This document shows positions 1 to 8,653 of a stretch of 64,000 bases of DNA, one piece after another. The notes under the pieces were generated by a model, which worked only from the letters and a program-made list of their open reading frames with translations, was not told the origin of the DNA and searched no databases. Within the stretch, counting starts at the first letter, position 1, and every line of letters starts with the position of its first letter. Source of the stretch: Labia minor (Eukaryota; Arthropoda; Insecta; Dermaptera; Spongiphoridae); NCBI GenBank assembly GCA_963082975.1, contig OY720344.1, forward strand, positions 67,794,546 through 67,858,545, in the 5' to 3' direction. A program made the position numbers and the translations under genes.

Positions 1-3000
1 CGACAGGCAAGACTGCAAATACAACTAGAGAAATGTCATTTCGCGGTGGGAGAAGTTGGGTACCTGGGGCATCGGGTGGGGAAAGATGGAGTCCGACCCG
101 ATCCAAAAACAGTGGAAGCGATTAATAACTACCCACAACCGAAAAACGTAAAAGAGATACAACAGTTTCTGGGACTCTCAGGGTGGTACAGGAGGTTTAT
201 CCCTGAGTATGCTAATATTGCGAAGCCATTGACGGTCCTCACGAAGAAAGACCAGAAGTTCCAATGGGGGAAGGACCAGGAACAAGCGTTTCTTTCTCTC
301 ACAAAATTCCTGTGTAGTGACACCGTACTCGTTTATCCAGATTTCACACTGCCGTTTATCTTGGCCACAGACGCCTCGAACGAGGCTTTAGGCGCAGTGT
401 TATCACAGCGTCGAGACGGATATGAAAGGCCGATTGCTTACGCTAGTCGAACGTTGAACAAGGCCGAAAGTAACTACACAGTAACGGAGAAAGAACTACT
501 TGCTGTAGTGTGGGCGACGCAACAATTTCGGTGTTACCTATATGGGAGGAAATTCCAACTGATAACTGACCACGCGGCCTTGAAATGGATGTTAAGTCTG
601 CATGATCCGTCACAGCGGTTGACACGATGGGCGCTACGACTGGCGGAATATGACTATACAGTAGAACATCGACCGGGGAAGTTACATCGGAATGCGGATG
701 CTCTCAGTAGGGTGAAAGTTAGTGAGGAAGGCCCTGAGTCGAAGGTGCATACGATTCGAACTTTATTGAGAACCACAGCGACCGAAAAAGAATGGCGCGA
801 ATCACAAGATCAAGATGAGGACTGTCAGCGGTGGGCACGGAGCGGCAAAGCCCAAGCAAGATCCGATGGGTGTTTGTACGTAGTAGATGATCACCAAACC
901 CGTCTAATGGTACCCCGAGAAAAGGTGCCCATGATATTGGAAGAGAATCATGATAGACCCACGGCGGGGCATAGAGGGGTACAGGGAACCTTATCACGAA
1001 TCCAGCGACAATATTTCTGGGAGGGAATGGAACGGGACGTAGAGTCCTGGGTGAAACAGTGTAGTATATGTACCCAGATGAAGTCGCCAACTGGACTTCG
1101 AGCTCCCGTTCAACCACATGAGATCCCCAGAAGGCCCTTCCAAATGATAGCACTAGATGTCGTGGAATTCCCGAAGTCCACCCGAGGTAATAGATACCTT
1201 TTGACGGTACTAGATCACTACTCCCGGTACTTGGAAGCGATACCCATGCCGAACCAAACAGCGGCCAGAGTGATCCGTGCGCTCACGGAAGAAGTAATAA
1301 GCCGGCATGGGATCCCAGAAATCATCTTAACCGATCAAGGAAGAAATTTCACCTCTAAACTATTCCTGGGACTATGTCAACGTTTAGGAATAAAAAAGGT
1401 ACAAACAACAGCCTATCATCCAGAATCGAATGGACGAGTGGAAAGGGTACACAAAACAATAAATGAGATGCTTCGACCGTGGGTGAGAACAGACGGTAAA
1501 GACTGGGATGTTTGGTTGCCATACGCGTTAATGGCTTATCGGAGCGGACCCCATTCCAGCACTGGGTTTTCGCCGAATGTGCTAGCATTCGGCCGGGAAA
1601 CAGACATTAATATCACCGTAAAAAATCAACATCATCAAGAAGAGCCAGATAGATGGGCATATCTAAACGACTTGTGTGACCGGATAGAACATCTACAACA
1701 ACGGTCGATAAATCAGTCGGAAGCCAGGTTACAGGCGAGCAGGAAACAGGCTAATAAACATCGAAAATTCCGAAGGTTCGAGGTAGGGGATGAAGTATAT
1801 GTATACAACCCCGTCCTGAAAGAGTCAGAAGCTCGGAAATTTTATAAGCCTTGGAAGGGCCCCTACACAATAGCGACAAAAAATTCCGAAGTGGTATATG
1901 GAGTGTGGTGGAGCCCCACTAAGATTGTCAACATACATGTGAATCGTTTGAAACCAGCCAATATAGAACGCCGCGGAGTGAACCGTGTATATGAACACAC
2001 GGGAGATATGTTGATGGCACCCAAAAATTACGCCCTAGCTCATTGCGTATCGGCCGACTTACGCATGTCCCAAGGTGTTGCAAAAACTATACGAGACACC
2101 TATCCGAGGCACCCTTGCGAAAAGATCCCAGAACCAACCATCGGAGAGATCCTAGTGCAATACCACCCAGATAGAGTAATACTTCACTGTGTCACGAAAA
2201 CAAAAGCGAGTGACAAGCCGCGCCCTGAAAACGTGAAAATGACAATCAAGAACCTTCTACTGAAAGCGACCGAGGTAGGAATCCCAGCATTGGCGGTTCC
2301 GCGCTTAGGATGCGGAATGGACGGCCTCAAATGGGTACAAGTCAAGAAGTGGCTAAAAGAGCTAACCCCCGACTACCCGGTGAGAGTACACGTATACACA
2401 CCAGCGGCCATTGGAACCCCAACGCCAACTGATGATGAAGAGGAGAAAAACCGGATTTGGGAGAGCGATTCGGATGACGATGTGTGGTCAGGGGAAGAGG
2501 ACATTTCATTGAGTCCGTGGCGAGAACAGAATGACTCCCAGCCCAATTGGAATGGAGTAGGACAACTAGATTATTCCGCAAGACCCAGCGAGATAGAGGA
2601 GATCGAGCCAGAAGGGGAGAAGGAAACACCCCCTGTAATAAATTTAGACAGCCAAGATGAAATAGACATCGCAGAAGCACTAAGGGAAGAGGAATCCCTC
2701 AGGATTGACAGAAGAGATCCAGAGTCTGGGCGACAGGAGACAGAGACCGGTGAGCACGTTACTCAAGGGGAAACAGGACAAGCTTCGCAGGATGAAGAAA
2801 GTCAAAGGGAGGAGGGGTGGGAGGATATAGATTCCCCGGCTAGCCCGGAGAAATCACCCAACACTCGGGACCAGAATGCACACCCTCCTCACACACCACC
2901 CAATAGAGATGTCCCGGTTAGGGGTAGCGTGGAGGCCCAACCCAGTACCAGTAGCCCGGGGACAAGCCCTCCCACAACAGCCGGGGCGACAAAGAACCCT

Positions 3001-3099
3001 AATACGAGTAAACCACCCGTTGGAGTCCCACCAAAAAAGAGAGGGGTAGGGCGTCCTAAAAAGAGAACCATTTGGAATTTCCATAAAAAAAAGGAGTAA
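1..3099 (+). CDS. pol: Pol polyprotein, 3' part: RT thumb, RNase H, integrase, macrodomain, AT-hook-like tail
   Basis: Replication and integration polyprotein; 1032 codons are visible and the frame is open at base 1, so the true start is upstream. Residues counted from base 1: the RT connection region (KCHF, YLGH, FLGLSGWYRRFI) occupies about 8-110. RNase H follows with acidic residues D124, E165, D190 and D233. The integrase zinc region has H317, H324, C354 and C357. The integrase core has D386, D445 and E481, with the expected D-x35-E spacing. The GPY/F module is near 620. A TARG1-like macrodomain follows directly (about 663-802), then a long acidic, Pro/Ser/Thr-rich, probably disordered tail, ending in a basic AT-hook-like motif (R1014-R1022) before the TAA. 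The domain chemistry is known for the families; the macrodomain's role here is inferred. All visible catalytic residues are present and I see no frameshift or stop. Confidence 0.95.
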   Translation, partial: RQARLQIQLEKCHFAVGEVGYLGHRVGKDGVRPDPKTVEAINNYPQPKNVKEIQQFLGLSGWYRRFIPEYANIAKPLTVLTKKDQKFQWGKDQEQAFLSLTKFLCSDTVLVYPDFTLPFILATDASNEALGAVLSQRRDGYERPIAYASRTLNKAESNYTVTEKELLAVVWATQQFRCYLYGRKFQLITDHAALKWMLSLHDPSQRLTRWALRLAEYDYTVEHRPGKLHRNADALSRVKVSEEGPESKVHTIRTLLRTTATEKEWRESQDQDEDCQRWARSGKAQARSDGCLYVVDDHQTRLMVPREKVPMILEENHDRPTAGHRGVQGTLSRIQRQYFWEGMERDVESWVKQCSICTQMKSPTGLRAPVQPHEIPRRPFQMIALDVVEFPKSTRGNRYLLTVLDHYSRYLEAIPMPNQTAARVIRALTEEVISRHGIPEIILTDQGRNFTSKLFLGLCQRLGIKKVQTTAYHPESNGRVERVHKTINEMLRPWVRTDGKDWDVWLPYALMAYRSGPHSSTGFSPNVLAFGRETDINITVKNQHHQEEPDRWAYLNDLCDRIEHLQQRSINQSEARLQASRKQANKHRKFRRFEVGDEVYVYNPVLKESEARKFYKPWKGPYTIATKNSEVVYGVWWSPTKIVNIHVNRLKPANIERRGVNRVYEHTGDMLMAPKNYALAHCVSADLRMSQGVAKTIRDTYPRHPCEKIPEPTIGEILVQYHPDRVILHCVTKTKASDKPRPENVKMTIKNLLLKATEVGIPALAVPRLGCGMDGLKWVQVKKWLKELTPDYPVRVHVYTPAAIGTPTPTDDEEEKNRIWESDSDDDVWSGEEDISLSPWREQNDSQPNWNGVGQLDYSARPSEIEEIEPEGEKETPPVINLDSQDEIDIAEALREEESLRIDRRDPESGRQETETGEHVTQGETGQASQDEESQREEGWEDIDSPASPEKSPNTRDQNAHPPHTPPNRDVPVRGSVEAQPSTSSPGTSPPTTAGATKNPNTSKPPVGVPPKKRGVGRPKKRTIWNFHKKKE
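1984..2406 (+). other. Macrodomain (TARG1/OARD1-like ADP-ribose hydrolase fold) inside pol
   Basis: Domain of the pol reading frame, about residues 663-802. It shows the macrodomain landmarks in order: a short GD-(L/M) start, LAHCVSADLRMSQGVA (compare the LAHCIS-D-RMGAGIA type loop of the TARG1 group), the CVTK-x-KASDKP-x-x-EN segment, then VPRLGCGMDGLKW and a final hydrophobic strand ending VYTP. TARG1 hydrolases use a Lys in the ITK-K-x-S-x-KP segment and an Asp in the GCG-x-D loop. The matching residues here are K733 (codon at 2197) and D774 (codon at 2320), both kept. TARG1 enzymes remove ADP-ribose from acidic residues and from DNA. What the element uses it for is unknown; countering host ADP-ribosylation or a DNA-linked step in integration are both only possibilities. 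It directly follows the GPY/F module, with no separate start codon needed. Confidence 0.88.
3035..3070 (+). other. AT-hook-like basic motif at the Pol C-terminus
   Basis: The last 20 residues of Pol are strongly basic and contain KKRGVGRPKKR, which resembles the AT-hook core (GRP flanked by Arg/Lys) that binds the minor groove of AT-rich DNA. It follows a roughly 200-residue acidic, low-complexity stretch. A role in tethering the integrase to AT-rich targets is inference. Confidence 0.6.
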
Positions 3100-3100
3100 T

Positions 3101-3125
3101 GTTTCTTTGTTTCTTCTCTCACAGG
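3101..3125 (+). promoter_or_regulatory. Predicted 3' splice site for env mRNA
   Basis: A pyrimidine tract running from 3101 to 3122 ends in CACAG (AG at 3123-3124) and sits between the pol stop (3097-3099) and the env ATG at 3142. Env of errantiviruses is made from a spliced subgenomic RNA, and this is a textbook acceptor in the right place. The donor must be upstream of the window. Confidence 0.75.
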
Positions 3126-3141
3126 CCAAACTAACGATGCG

Positions 3142-4938
3142 ATGGGGAAGCAGGCGAGGGAGAGGGAGGAGATAATGCCACTGGGAGTCTATTTTGAACC
3201 AGTCGACGATGTGATAATTACGGGAGATGAGTGGCGGATTGTAACGGAAGTCGACGTGAAAGAGATTCAAGGGAAGGTATCGGTCATCAGGGATTCTCTG
3301 GAGAAATTACAGGATGACCGATACGCTCTCTTGGAAGGAGAACCTTTGAAGACAATAGATTTTAAGGAGGATATGTCCTATATTAAGACCAGTTTCGAGA
3401 TGACGGAGGGGATTATTTCACATTTGAGTGAAATGCTACCCCCGGCGCGAAGTCGACGTGGTCTGGTGGACGCGGGGGGGCACGTTTTAAAATTCATTTT
3501 CGGAACTTTAGATAATGAAGATCTGGTGGAATTGAATACCAGATTACAAAATTTAAATGAAGTTAATGAACAAATGAGTCATTACTTCGATGATCAAATT
3601 ACAGCATTAGACCAACTCGACCATAAAACTAATCAAAATTTCGACTTGATTAAACAACATGCTAGAACATTATTGGAATTAGCCACTTTGATAGACCAAA
3701 ATTTTAATTCGACACTTGGACGGCAAAACGCAGCCGAAAAATTTTTTCAAGAAGCGTTAGAATTAATGACTAAGACACGACGCCTGGGGCAAGCAGTGAC
3801 GTCAGTTCGAAACTGGTTAGAGGATATCCTCGGGATTGTTCAATCGGCGGCAGCGGGACGCCTCGATGCGCGATTGATCAACCCAAAAATGTTATTAGAA
3901 TTAATGATAGATATAAATAAGAAACTCCCCGAAGGACAAGAATGGCTGACCCCGCTAGAATTACGATTTATTTATAAGTACTATGACACCTCATTAGTGA
4001 AAGTGTATAGTGTCAGGGACGCTATCCGTTTCGTGATCTCCCTTCCGTTGAAGACAGTATCCCAGTCAGGAACAATATATTTCGTTCATGTGGTGCCTAC
4101 AGCTCGGGGGGGAGTGAGGACCAAGTTAGTGAAAATTTCCCCGTGGATCCTAGTAACGCATGACCACCAAAAATATACCACGCTAGAACATAGATATGTG
4201 GACAACTGCCGAGGACGGGAGCCTATGGTGTGTCAACAGCCTATTCCACTCGTAGCCCGATCCCAACTCAGTTGTGTCAGCGCCCTCTTCTTCAAACAGG
4301 CGGAGCATCTAGACAGTTACTGCTCATGGGAAGTGTTATTAGGGGCGGTTACTGATTTTTGGGAACCATCATATTCTGGTTCCCATTGGTATTATAGTAT
4401 ATCACGACCTCAAGTGGCCCGACAAAGTTGCCGTACCGGTAGCGAACCTAGGTTCGATGATATTCAACTACATCGACAAGGCATCGTTACCATTCCGGAG
4501 GGATGTCAGCTACATACAAATCAACATCTGTTGATGTCTAGGAGCGCGGGTCAATCGAGAATCATGATAACAACTCCAGCGATATTTACCGGCCAGAAAG
4601 AAGAACCCCTAATAACAGAGACATCGTGTAAGGAGAACACGATACTGGCGGAGGGACTGAAAAGTTTGGAGTCGATAAGAGCGGAGTTGGGAAGGACCTC
4701 GATGAGTGTTCCATTATCCAGGTTGCGAGAGGAGGCGAGGTTGATACAGAGCAAAAGGAAACAACATCTTATCGCTGGCGGAACCGGTGGTGGAACAGTT
4801 TTAGTGAGTCTATGTGGACTAGTGGGGTATCTTTGGTGGAAGAAGTGCGCACGCAGAAAGAAGGAGGCCGAGGAGCTGCAAAATCAACTGGGAAGTGATG
4901 TGGACATAGACAAAACAGAGGAGGGGTCGAACTGTTGA
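3142..4938 (+). CDS. env: Envelope fusion protein, baculovirus F / errantivirus Env type
   Basis: Class I-like membrane fusion glycoprotein family that gives errantiviruses their retrovirus-like envelope. The frame has 598 codons. A furin-type site RSRR (residues 103-106) is followed by a Gly/hydrophobic fusion-peptide region with the family signature leading into FGTLD (about 107-130), then a long helical, heptad-like region (about 130-225). A Cys-containing ectodomain follows, then a membrane helix at about 543-566 and a short basic cytosolic tail of about 32 residues. The first residues are hydrophilic and the YFE...W-x-x-VT stretch that normally follows the signal peptide begins almost at once, so the signal peptide is missing from this frame and may be on an upstream exon. 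ATG 3142 was chosen because it is the first ATG in frame after the splice site; the frame is open from 3100. No disabling mutation is seen. Confidence 0.9.
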   Translation: MGKQAREREEIMPLGVYFEPVDDVIITGDEWRIVTEVDVKEIQGKVSVIRDSLEKLQDDRYALLEGEPLKTIDFKEDMSYIKTSFEMTEGIISHLSEMLPPARSRRGLVDAGGHVLKFIFGTLDNEDLVELNTRLQNLNEVNEQMSHYFDDQITALDQLDHKTNQNFDLIKQHARTLLELATLIDQNFNSTLGRQNAAEKFFQEALELMTKTRRLGQAVTSVRNWLEDILGIVQSAAAGRLDARLINPKMLLELMIDINKKLPEGQEWLTPLELRFIYKYYDTSLVKVYSVRDAIRFVISLPLKTVSQSGTIYFVHVVPTARGGVRTKLVKISPWILVTHDHQKYTTLEHRYVDNCRGREPMVCQQPIPLVARSQLSCVSALFFKQAEHLDSYCSWEVLLGAVTDFWEPSYSGSHWYYSISRPQVARQSCRTGSEPRFDDIQLHRQGIVTIPEGCQLHTNQHLLMSRSAGQSRIMITTPAIFTGQKEEPLITETSCKENTILAEGLKSLESIRAELGRTSMSVPLSRLREEARLIQSKRKQHLIAGGTGGGTVLVSLCGLVGYLWWKKCARRKKEAEELQNQLGSDVDIDKTEEGSNC

Positions 4939-4980
4939 AAAGGATTGTTTCGGTAAGAATCTTTACCGAAACAATCTTTT
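4939..4980 (+). other. Strong hairpin between env stop and polypurine tract
   Basis: A perfect 14-bp inverted repeat (4943-4956 against 4963-4976) extends to about 18 bp with A-T and G-T pairs. It begins at the base after the env stop codon and ends two bases before the polypurine tract. The flanking A and T runs make it look like a bacterial terminator, but the context is eukaryotic. Its function is unknown. Confidence 0.85.
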
Positions 4981-4982
4981 TT

Positions 4983-4996
4983 AAAGGGTAGGGGAG
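4983..4996 (+). promoter_or_regulatory. Polypurine tract (plus-strand primer)
   Basis: A nearly pure A/G run with one T (AAAGGGTAGGGGAG) directly abuts the TG that begins the 3' LTR. This is where RNase H-resistant RNA primes plus-strand DNA synthesis. Confidence 0.85.
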
Positions 4997-5815
4997 TGTA
5001 ATATATTAGGAATATATATCGCTGTTCACCCATTAAGGGCCCCTAGAGAATGTATTTTTTTCACAAGCTGGCAATTCTCATAATAGAAATAATAGAAATA
5101 ATAGAAATAAGTTAAGGAAAAATGCATGTAAGTGGAAGCGAGATAGGTGATAAGAGATGGAGGAGGAGGTGGGGAGCCCGACGGAGTGGATAGCGGAAGG
5201 TGATGTGAACGAAGGCCGAGAGGAGAGGGAGGACACAGTTGCGCTGGCGAGCTGAGATAGTACATCAGAGGCGAAGTGAATGAATTATCGATAATTATAA
5301 AATGTTTGTGTTAATATTGATCTGTTTAGTGAATATGTGTTCCTGGCCAGGAGAGTGTGAGTAAAGCAAATTTAATTACATCAAATGCATTTGAATAAAT
5401 TCGTATGAAATTGAGTAAATAAATGAATTAATATAAAATTAATTAAATAAGCAAGTTGAATTAAATAAGTTATAATCGAAAGAATTAATGTAAAATTGAT
5501 TGAATAAATAAATTAAATAATATAAATTATGATTAAATGAATTAATGTAAAATTAATTAAATAAACAAGTTGAATTAAATAAGTTATAATTAAAAGAATT
5601 AATGTAAAATTGATTGAATAATTAAATTAAATAATATAAATTATAATTAACTGGATTAATATAAAATTAATAATTGTAACTAAATTAAATAAATTATATT
5701 TGAATTAAATTAAATGATGTTTTTAATAAACAATTGACACATTCGTCGTATATAGGTGGCATGATCTCGTTCCTTCTTTCTAGCATTGGTGCAAGTAAGT
5801 ACGCGGCACGTTACA
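4997..5815 (+). repeat. 3' LTR
   Basis: Begins TGTAA right after the polypurine tract and ends TTACA, so the termini are inverted repeats as expected; length 819 bp. The first about 350 bp are mixed in composition; the remainder is extremely AT-rich and contains tandem repeats. A TATAAAA at 5296-5302 is a candidate core promoter and several AATAAA hexamers lie further on, but neither is proven. No second LTR copy lies in the window, so age cannot be estimated from LTR divergence. Confidence 0.85.
5425..5700 (+). repeat. 114-bp tandem repeat inside the LTR
   Basis: A unit of 114 bp starts at 5425, 5539 and 5653 (the last copy partial). The units differ by only a few substitutions. The array is about 85-90% A+T and makes up a third of the LTR. 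A shorter triplication of a 9-base AATAGAAAT-like unit lies at about 5080-5110. Confidence 0.8.
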
Positions 5816-7998
5816 TATATATATATATAACGCTAATAGAAAAGTTCATCCATTCATAAGAAAGACAATGAACCCTTTTTAAAAAAAGATGAATTTGTTA
5901 ATTTTGTAGAGAAACTAATAATTACCTAACTAATAAGGGCTGTTAACATTTTATGCATTATATAATAGAATAAAACAACTACATACTCTCATTTTATATA
6001 AACAAAAGTGCAAAATACTATTCTAGAAATATACAAACCATAATTTAACTTAATTATTCTCTGACCTTAAAATTATAAATCCTTAAAAACCTTTTCACTA
6101 TAAAAAATAGCAGTTTGTTATAAACTACTGGACAGTTTAATCATATTTTTTAAAAATTTAAAAATAGAAACTCAAAAAGGGAAAATATTTATTATGTTTT
6201 CAATAATATTATTATTATTAATGTTTTCTTTGCATAGATATTTACACCGTTAGTTAATGAAATAAAAAAAAAATTACTTATTTTAGAAAATTTGATTAAT
6301 TGTCGAAAACTTAGTTTGGATGTATATGGTATATGGTATATACGATCTATAGATCAATAGTAATGAAACTTGATGACGAGGTTTCAAAACTAATCAAGTT
6401 CACACAAATATAATATGAAAGTAAATTAAAAAAAAAAATAAGATAAAGATTTAAAATAATATCATAAAATGGTTATTCTAATTTAAATATACTTGCTAAT
6501 GTGGGAGTTGCCATAAGACACAAATTCATGTAAAGTTTTCCCATAAATGATGATAATAAAGATTTATATTATTAAATGTAATTAAAACAGATTTAGTGCG
6601 TAAAAAGTTGAATGCTTTCTGTTTTATTACTTCTATTAGTTTTCCAATAGAGGATCATTTTTTTTACCTATCATCTTACCTAACATAAACGAACAAGTTT
6701 AAAATTTCGTTATAATAAAGAGTGAAAAGGTAGAATTAGAAGAGGTTCTATAACTATAAGAGGGTGTCAATGAGAATCTCCTCGCACATGAATAGATAGA
6801 ATGTCTCTGCCTGTTTTAATTTTCTGAATCATTTGCTCTCCCTGTTCCCCTCCTACCTCTTTCTTTCTGCAAACCATTTTCTTGAACCAATAGCACGCCA
6901 GATTAACTCTTGGATTTCAAACGATTTTATTTTTTTTTTATTCTTTTTTTTGCAACCCGAAGAATTTCAAACTCTTTTACATTTTATGTTCTTAACGAAA
7001 ATATCCAAAGTTTTTTCACTCCGCTCAAGATCATACATAATCACTATTTTTTTTTGTTTTATTTTTAATTATCCCATTAGTAGATTTAAAAGTTTGTTAT
7101 CGCTAACACCCATGCAACATTTAAAAAATTAATTAATCCCTACATGAAAACAATATAATTATTATGATTTTTGACGGATTATATATCAAATTAATTAATT
7201 CAAAAATAATAATTAAAATTAGTTTTCAAGACTAGAATTATGGACAGGTTTGATTTTTGATATACAAAAAAAAAAATACATAGTCCCACACACTGTATTG
7301 GTTTTACAATAACATTTCGCCAGACCATGTCGTTTCACAAACACCGTATTCACCTGATTATACACCGAGCGACCTCTGGCTGAATTCAAACTCATTTCGA
7401 TGACATCGTTTCGACACGACTGAGAAAATAAAAACCTAATCAAGACAAATATTGAAGAGGGATTCAATGAAAAAATATCTACTTCTCTGAATGTTTTAAG
7501 GATTGGTAATATAATGTAGAACTATGGGTAATATTTTAATGGTGGCTAAATTGATTTCTAAGAATAAATAAACATTTTTGATTTTATAAATAAAATCAAT
7601 TAATTATTTATCACTGGGTTATTCTCAATAGTCTGAAATTAAAGAATTCCAATTATTACTTTGTTAAAATTAGTTCTGAAATGAGATGAAGAGTCGAATT
7701 GTCATTATCTTCTCCTAAGTCAAAGTTCAATTGATTATTAGTAATCTAATGGTCAGATTGTTTAATTAGCTTGTCCAACTAAATGTCAGTTCCAGAACAA
7801 TCATGTATGTGCAAATCATTTTGTTGCACAATTATTCATTGATAAAACAGAAAGGAGTTACTAATTTATTAAGCTTAGTTCAATCATTTTTTAATCAAAT
7901 CTTAAATAAAAAATTAAATTACAAATTATCATAGTAATTCGTTAAAAAATTAACATAGCAATTCCAAACATAAATTGACATAGCAATTCCAAAGATAA
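5816..7998. other. AT-rich DNA, no gene seen
   Basis: Starts with a (TA)n tract at the LTR junction. Mostly 75-85% A+T with homopolymer runs. Slightly GC-richer patches lie at about 6730-7060 and 7220-7480; the open frames there are short and match no protein family I know. Confidence 0.6.
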
Positions 7999-8215
7999 AT
8001 CTCGCAAATTTGAATTCAATTAATTAACATATATTATATTTAAATTAAATTTAATTAATTATAAATTATAAATTAAAATTAATAAATATATATTAAACCA
8101 GCGCGTGTTTGGCTCTTTGTTGAGGGCACCACGCCACGTGCTGGCGCGTGATTTGCAGTGTTAAAAAATTAATATATATAGCAGTTTTATCCAATTTTTA
8201 ATAATGTTAAAACCT
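7999..8215 (+). repeat. Interspersed repeat family C, copy 1
   Basis: Matches 54357-54627 (opposite strand) and, in part, 31353-31456. It consists of an ATCTCGCAAATTTGAATT end, an AT-only spacer, a GC-rich module at 8098-8155 (GCGTGTTTGGCTCTTTGTTG, then a CACGTGCTGGCGCG stretch), then a tail with a TATATATAGCAGTTTTAT block. No coding capacity. The class is unknown; the shared terminus with family B suggests a non-autonomous DNA element. Confidence 0.7.
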
Positions 8216-8370
8216 ATCAAACATACTATATCTTTATTTTTACGGTCAGTATAGAGGAAAAAAAATGAAAATGTGGTAGGTAATGATCCTCTTCCGGATG
8301 GGTTACATTTCTCAAAAGTTGAAAGAAAACTACGAATTTTGAATAATGCCCGTGTACTAAATTTCATCAT

Positions 8371-8391
8371 TATTACACACACACACACACA
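8371..8391 (+). repeat. (AC)n microsatellite
   Basis: A simple AC dinucleotide run. Confidence 0.9.
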
Positions 8392-8419
8392 AGTAGGCGC
8401 GGAATAGTAAAAATATATA

Positions 8420-8651
8420 GGGTAAACCTACCAGTATAAGACCTCTGTACCAGTATTCGACCATTTGATAGATTTTTTATTAAAATAAGCTTTAAAATTT
8501 CAAATTAAGCATGAGATATCGGCAAATATCGAAATAAGCCCCTTCCGGATTGCTTAACAATGAAACAGAGAAATTAAAAAGTTTATTTTGATAAAAAATC
8601 TATCAAGTGGTCAATTACTGGTACAGTGGTCAACTATTGGTACGTTTACCC
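8420..8651 (+). mobile_element. MITE with ~75-bp terminal inverted repeats
   Basis: The outer ends GGGTAAAC and GTTTACCC are inverted copies, and the match continues inward for about 75 bp (TACCAGTA, GACCA-TTGATAGATTTTTTAT and neighbours). TA dinucleotides at 8418-8419 and 8652-8653 fit a Tc1/mariner-type target duplication. No reading frame; 232 bp. Confidence 0.8.
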
Positions 8652-8653
8652 TA

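Larger units (their letters stand above)
1..5815 (+). mobile_element. Env-bearing Ty3/Gypsy (errantivirus-like) LTR retroelement, 3' half
   Basis: The 3' portion of an endogenous retrovirus-like element: pol (open at the window edge), env, polypurine tract and 3' LTR, in retroviral order. The 5' LTR, primer binding site, gag, protease and most of the reverse transcriptase lie outside the window. Both visible reading frames are uninterrupted and the internal region is clearly less AT-rich than all following DNA, so this looks like a recent insertion. The 3' LTR ends TTACA and is followed by a (TA)n tract, which fits the TATA/ATAT-type target preference known for errantiviruses, but the target duplication cannot be checked without the 5' end. 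The macrodomain in pol is not part of the usual errantivirus layout. Classification as Ty3/Gypsy rests on the order RT-RNase H-integrase and on the GPY/F module. Confidence 0.93.

Noticed and set aside
129-3270. Several minus-strand open frames opposite pol
   Set aside because: Shadows of the pol reading frame with no family similarity.
4939-4980. Hairpin followed by T run as a bacterial-type terminator
   Set aside because: All context is eukaryotic and retroelement-like; described instead as an unexplained hairpin.
5026-5265. 79-codon minus-strand frame in the LTR
   Set aside because: Low-complexity translation within the LTR; no start context or similarity.
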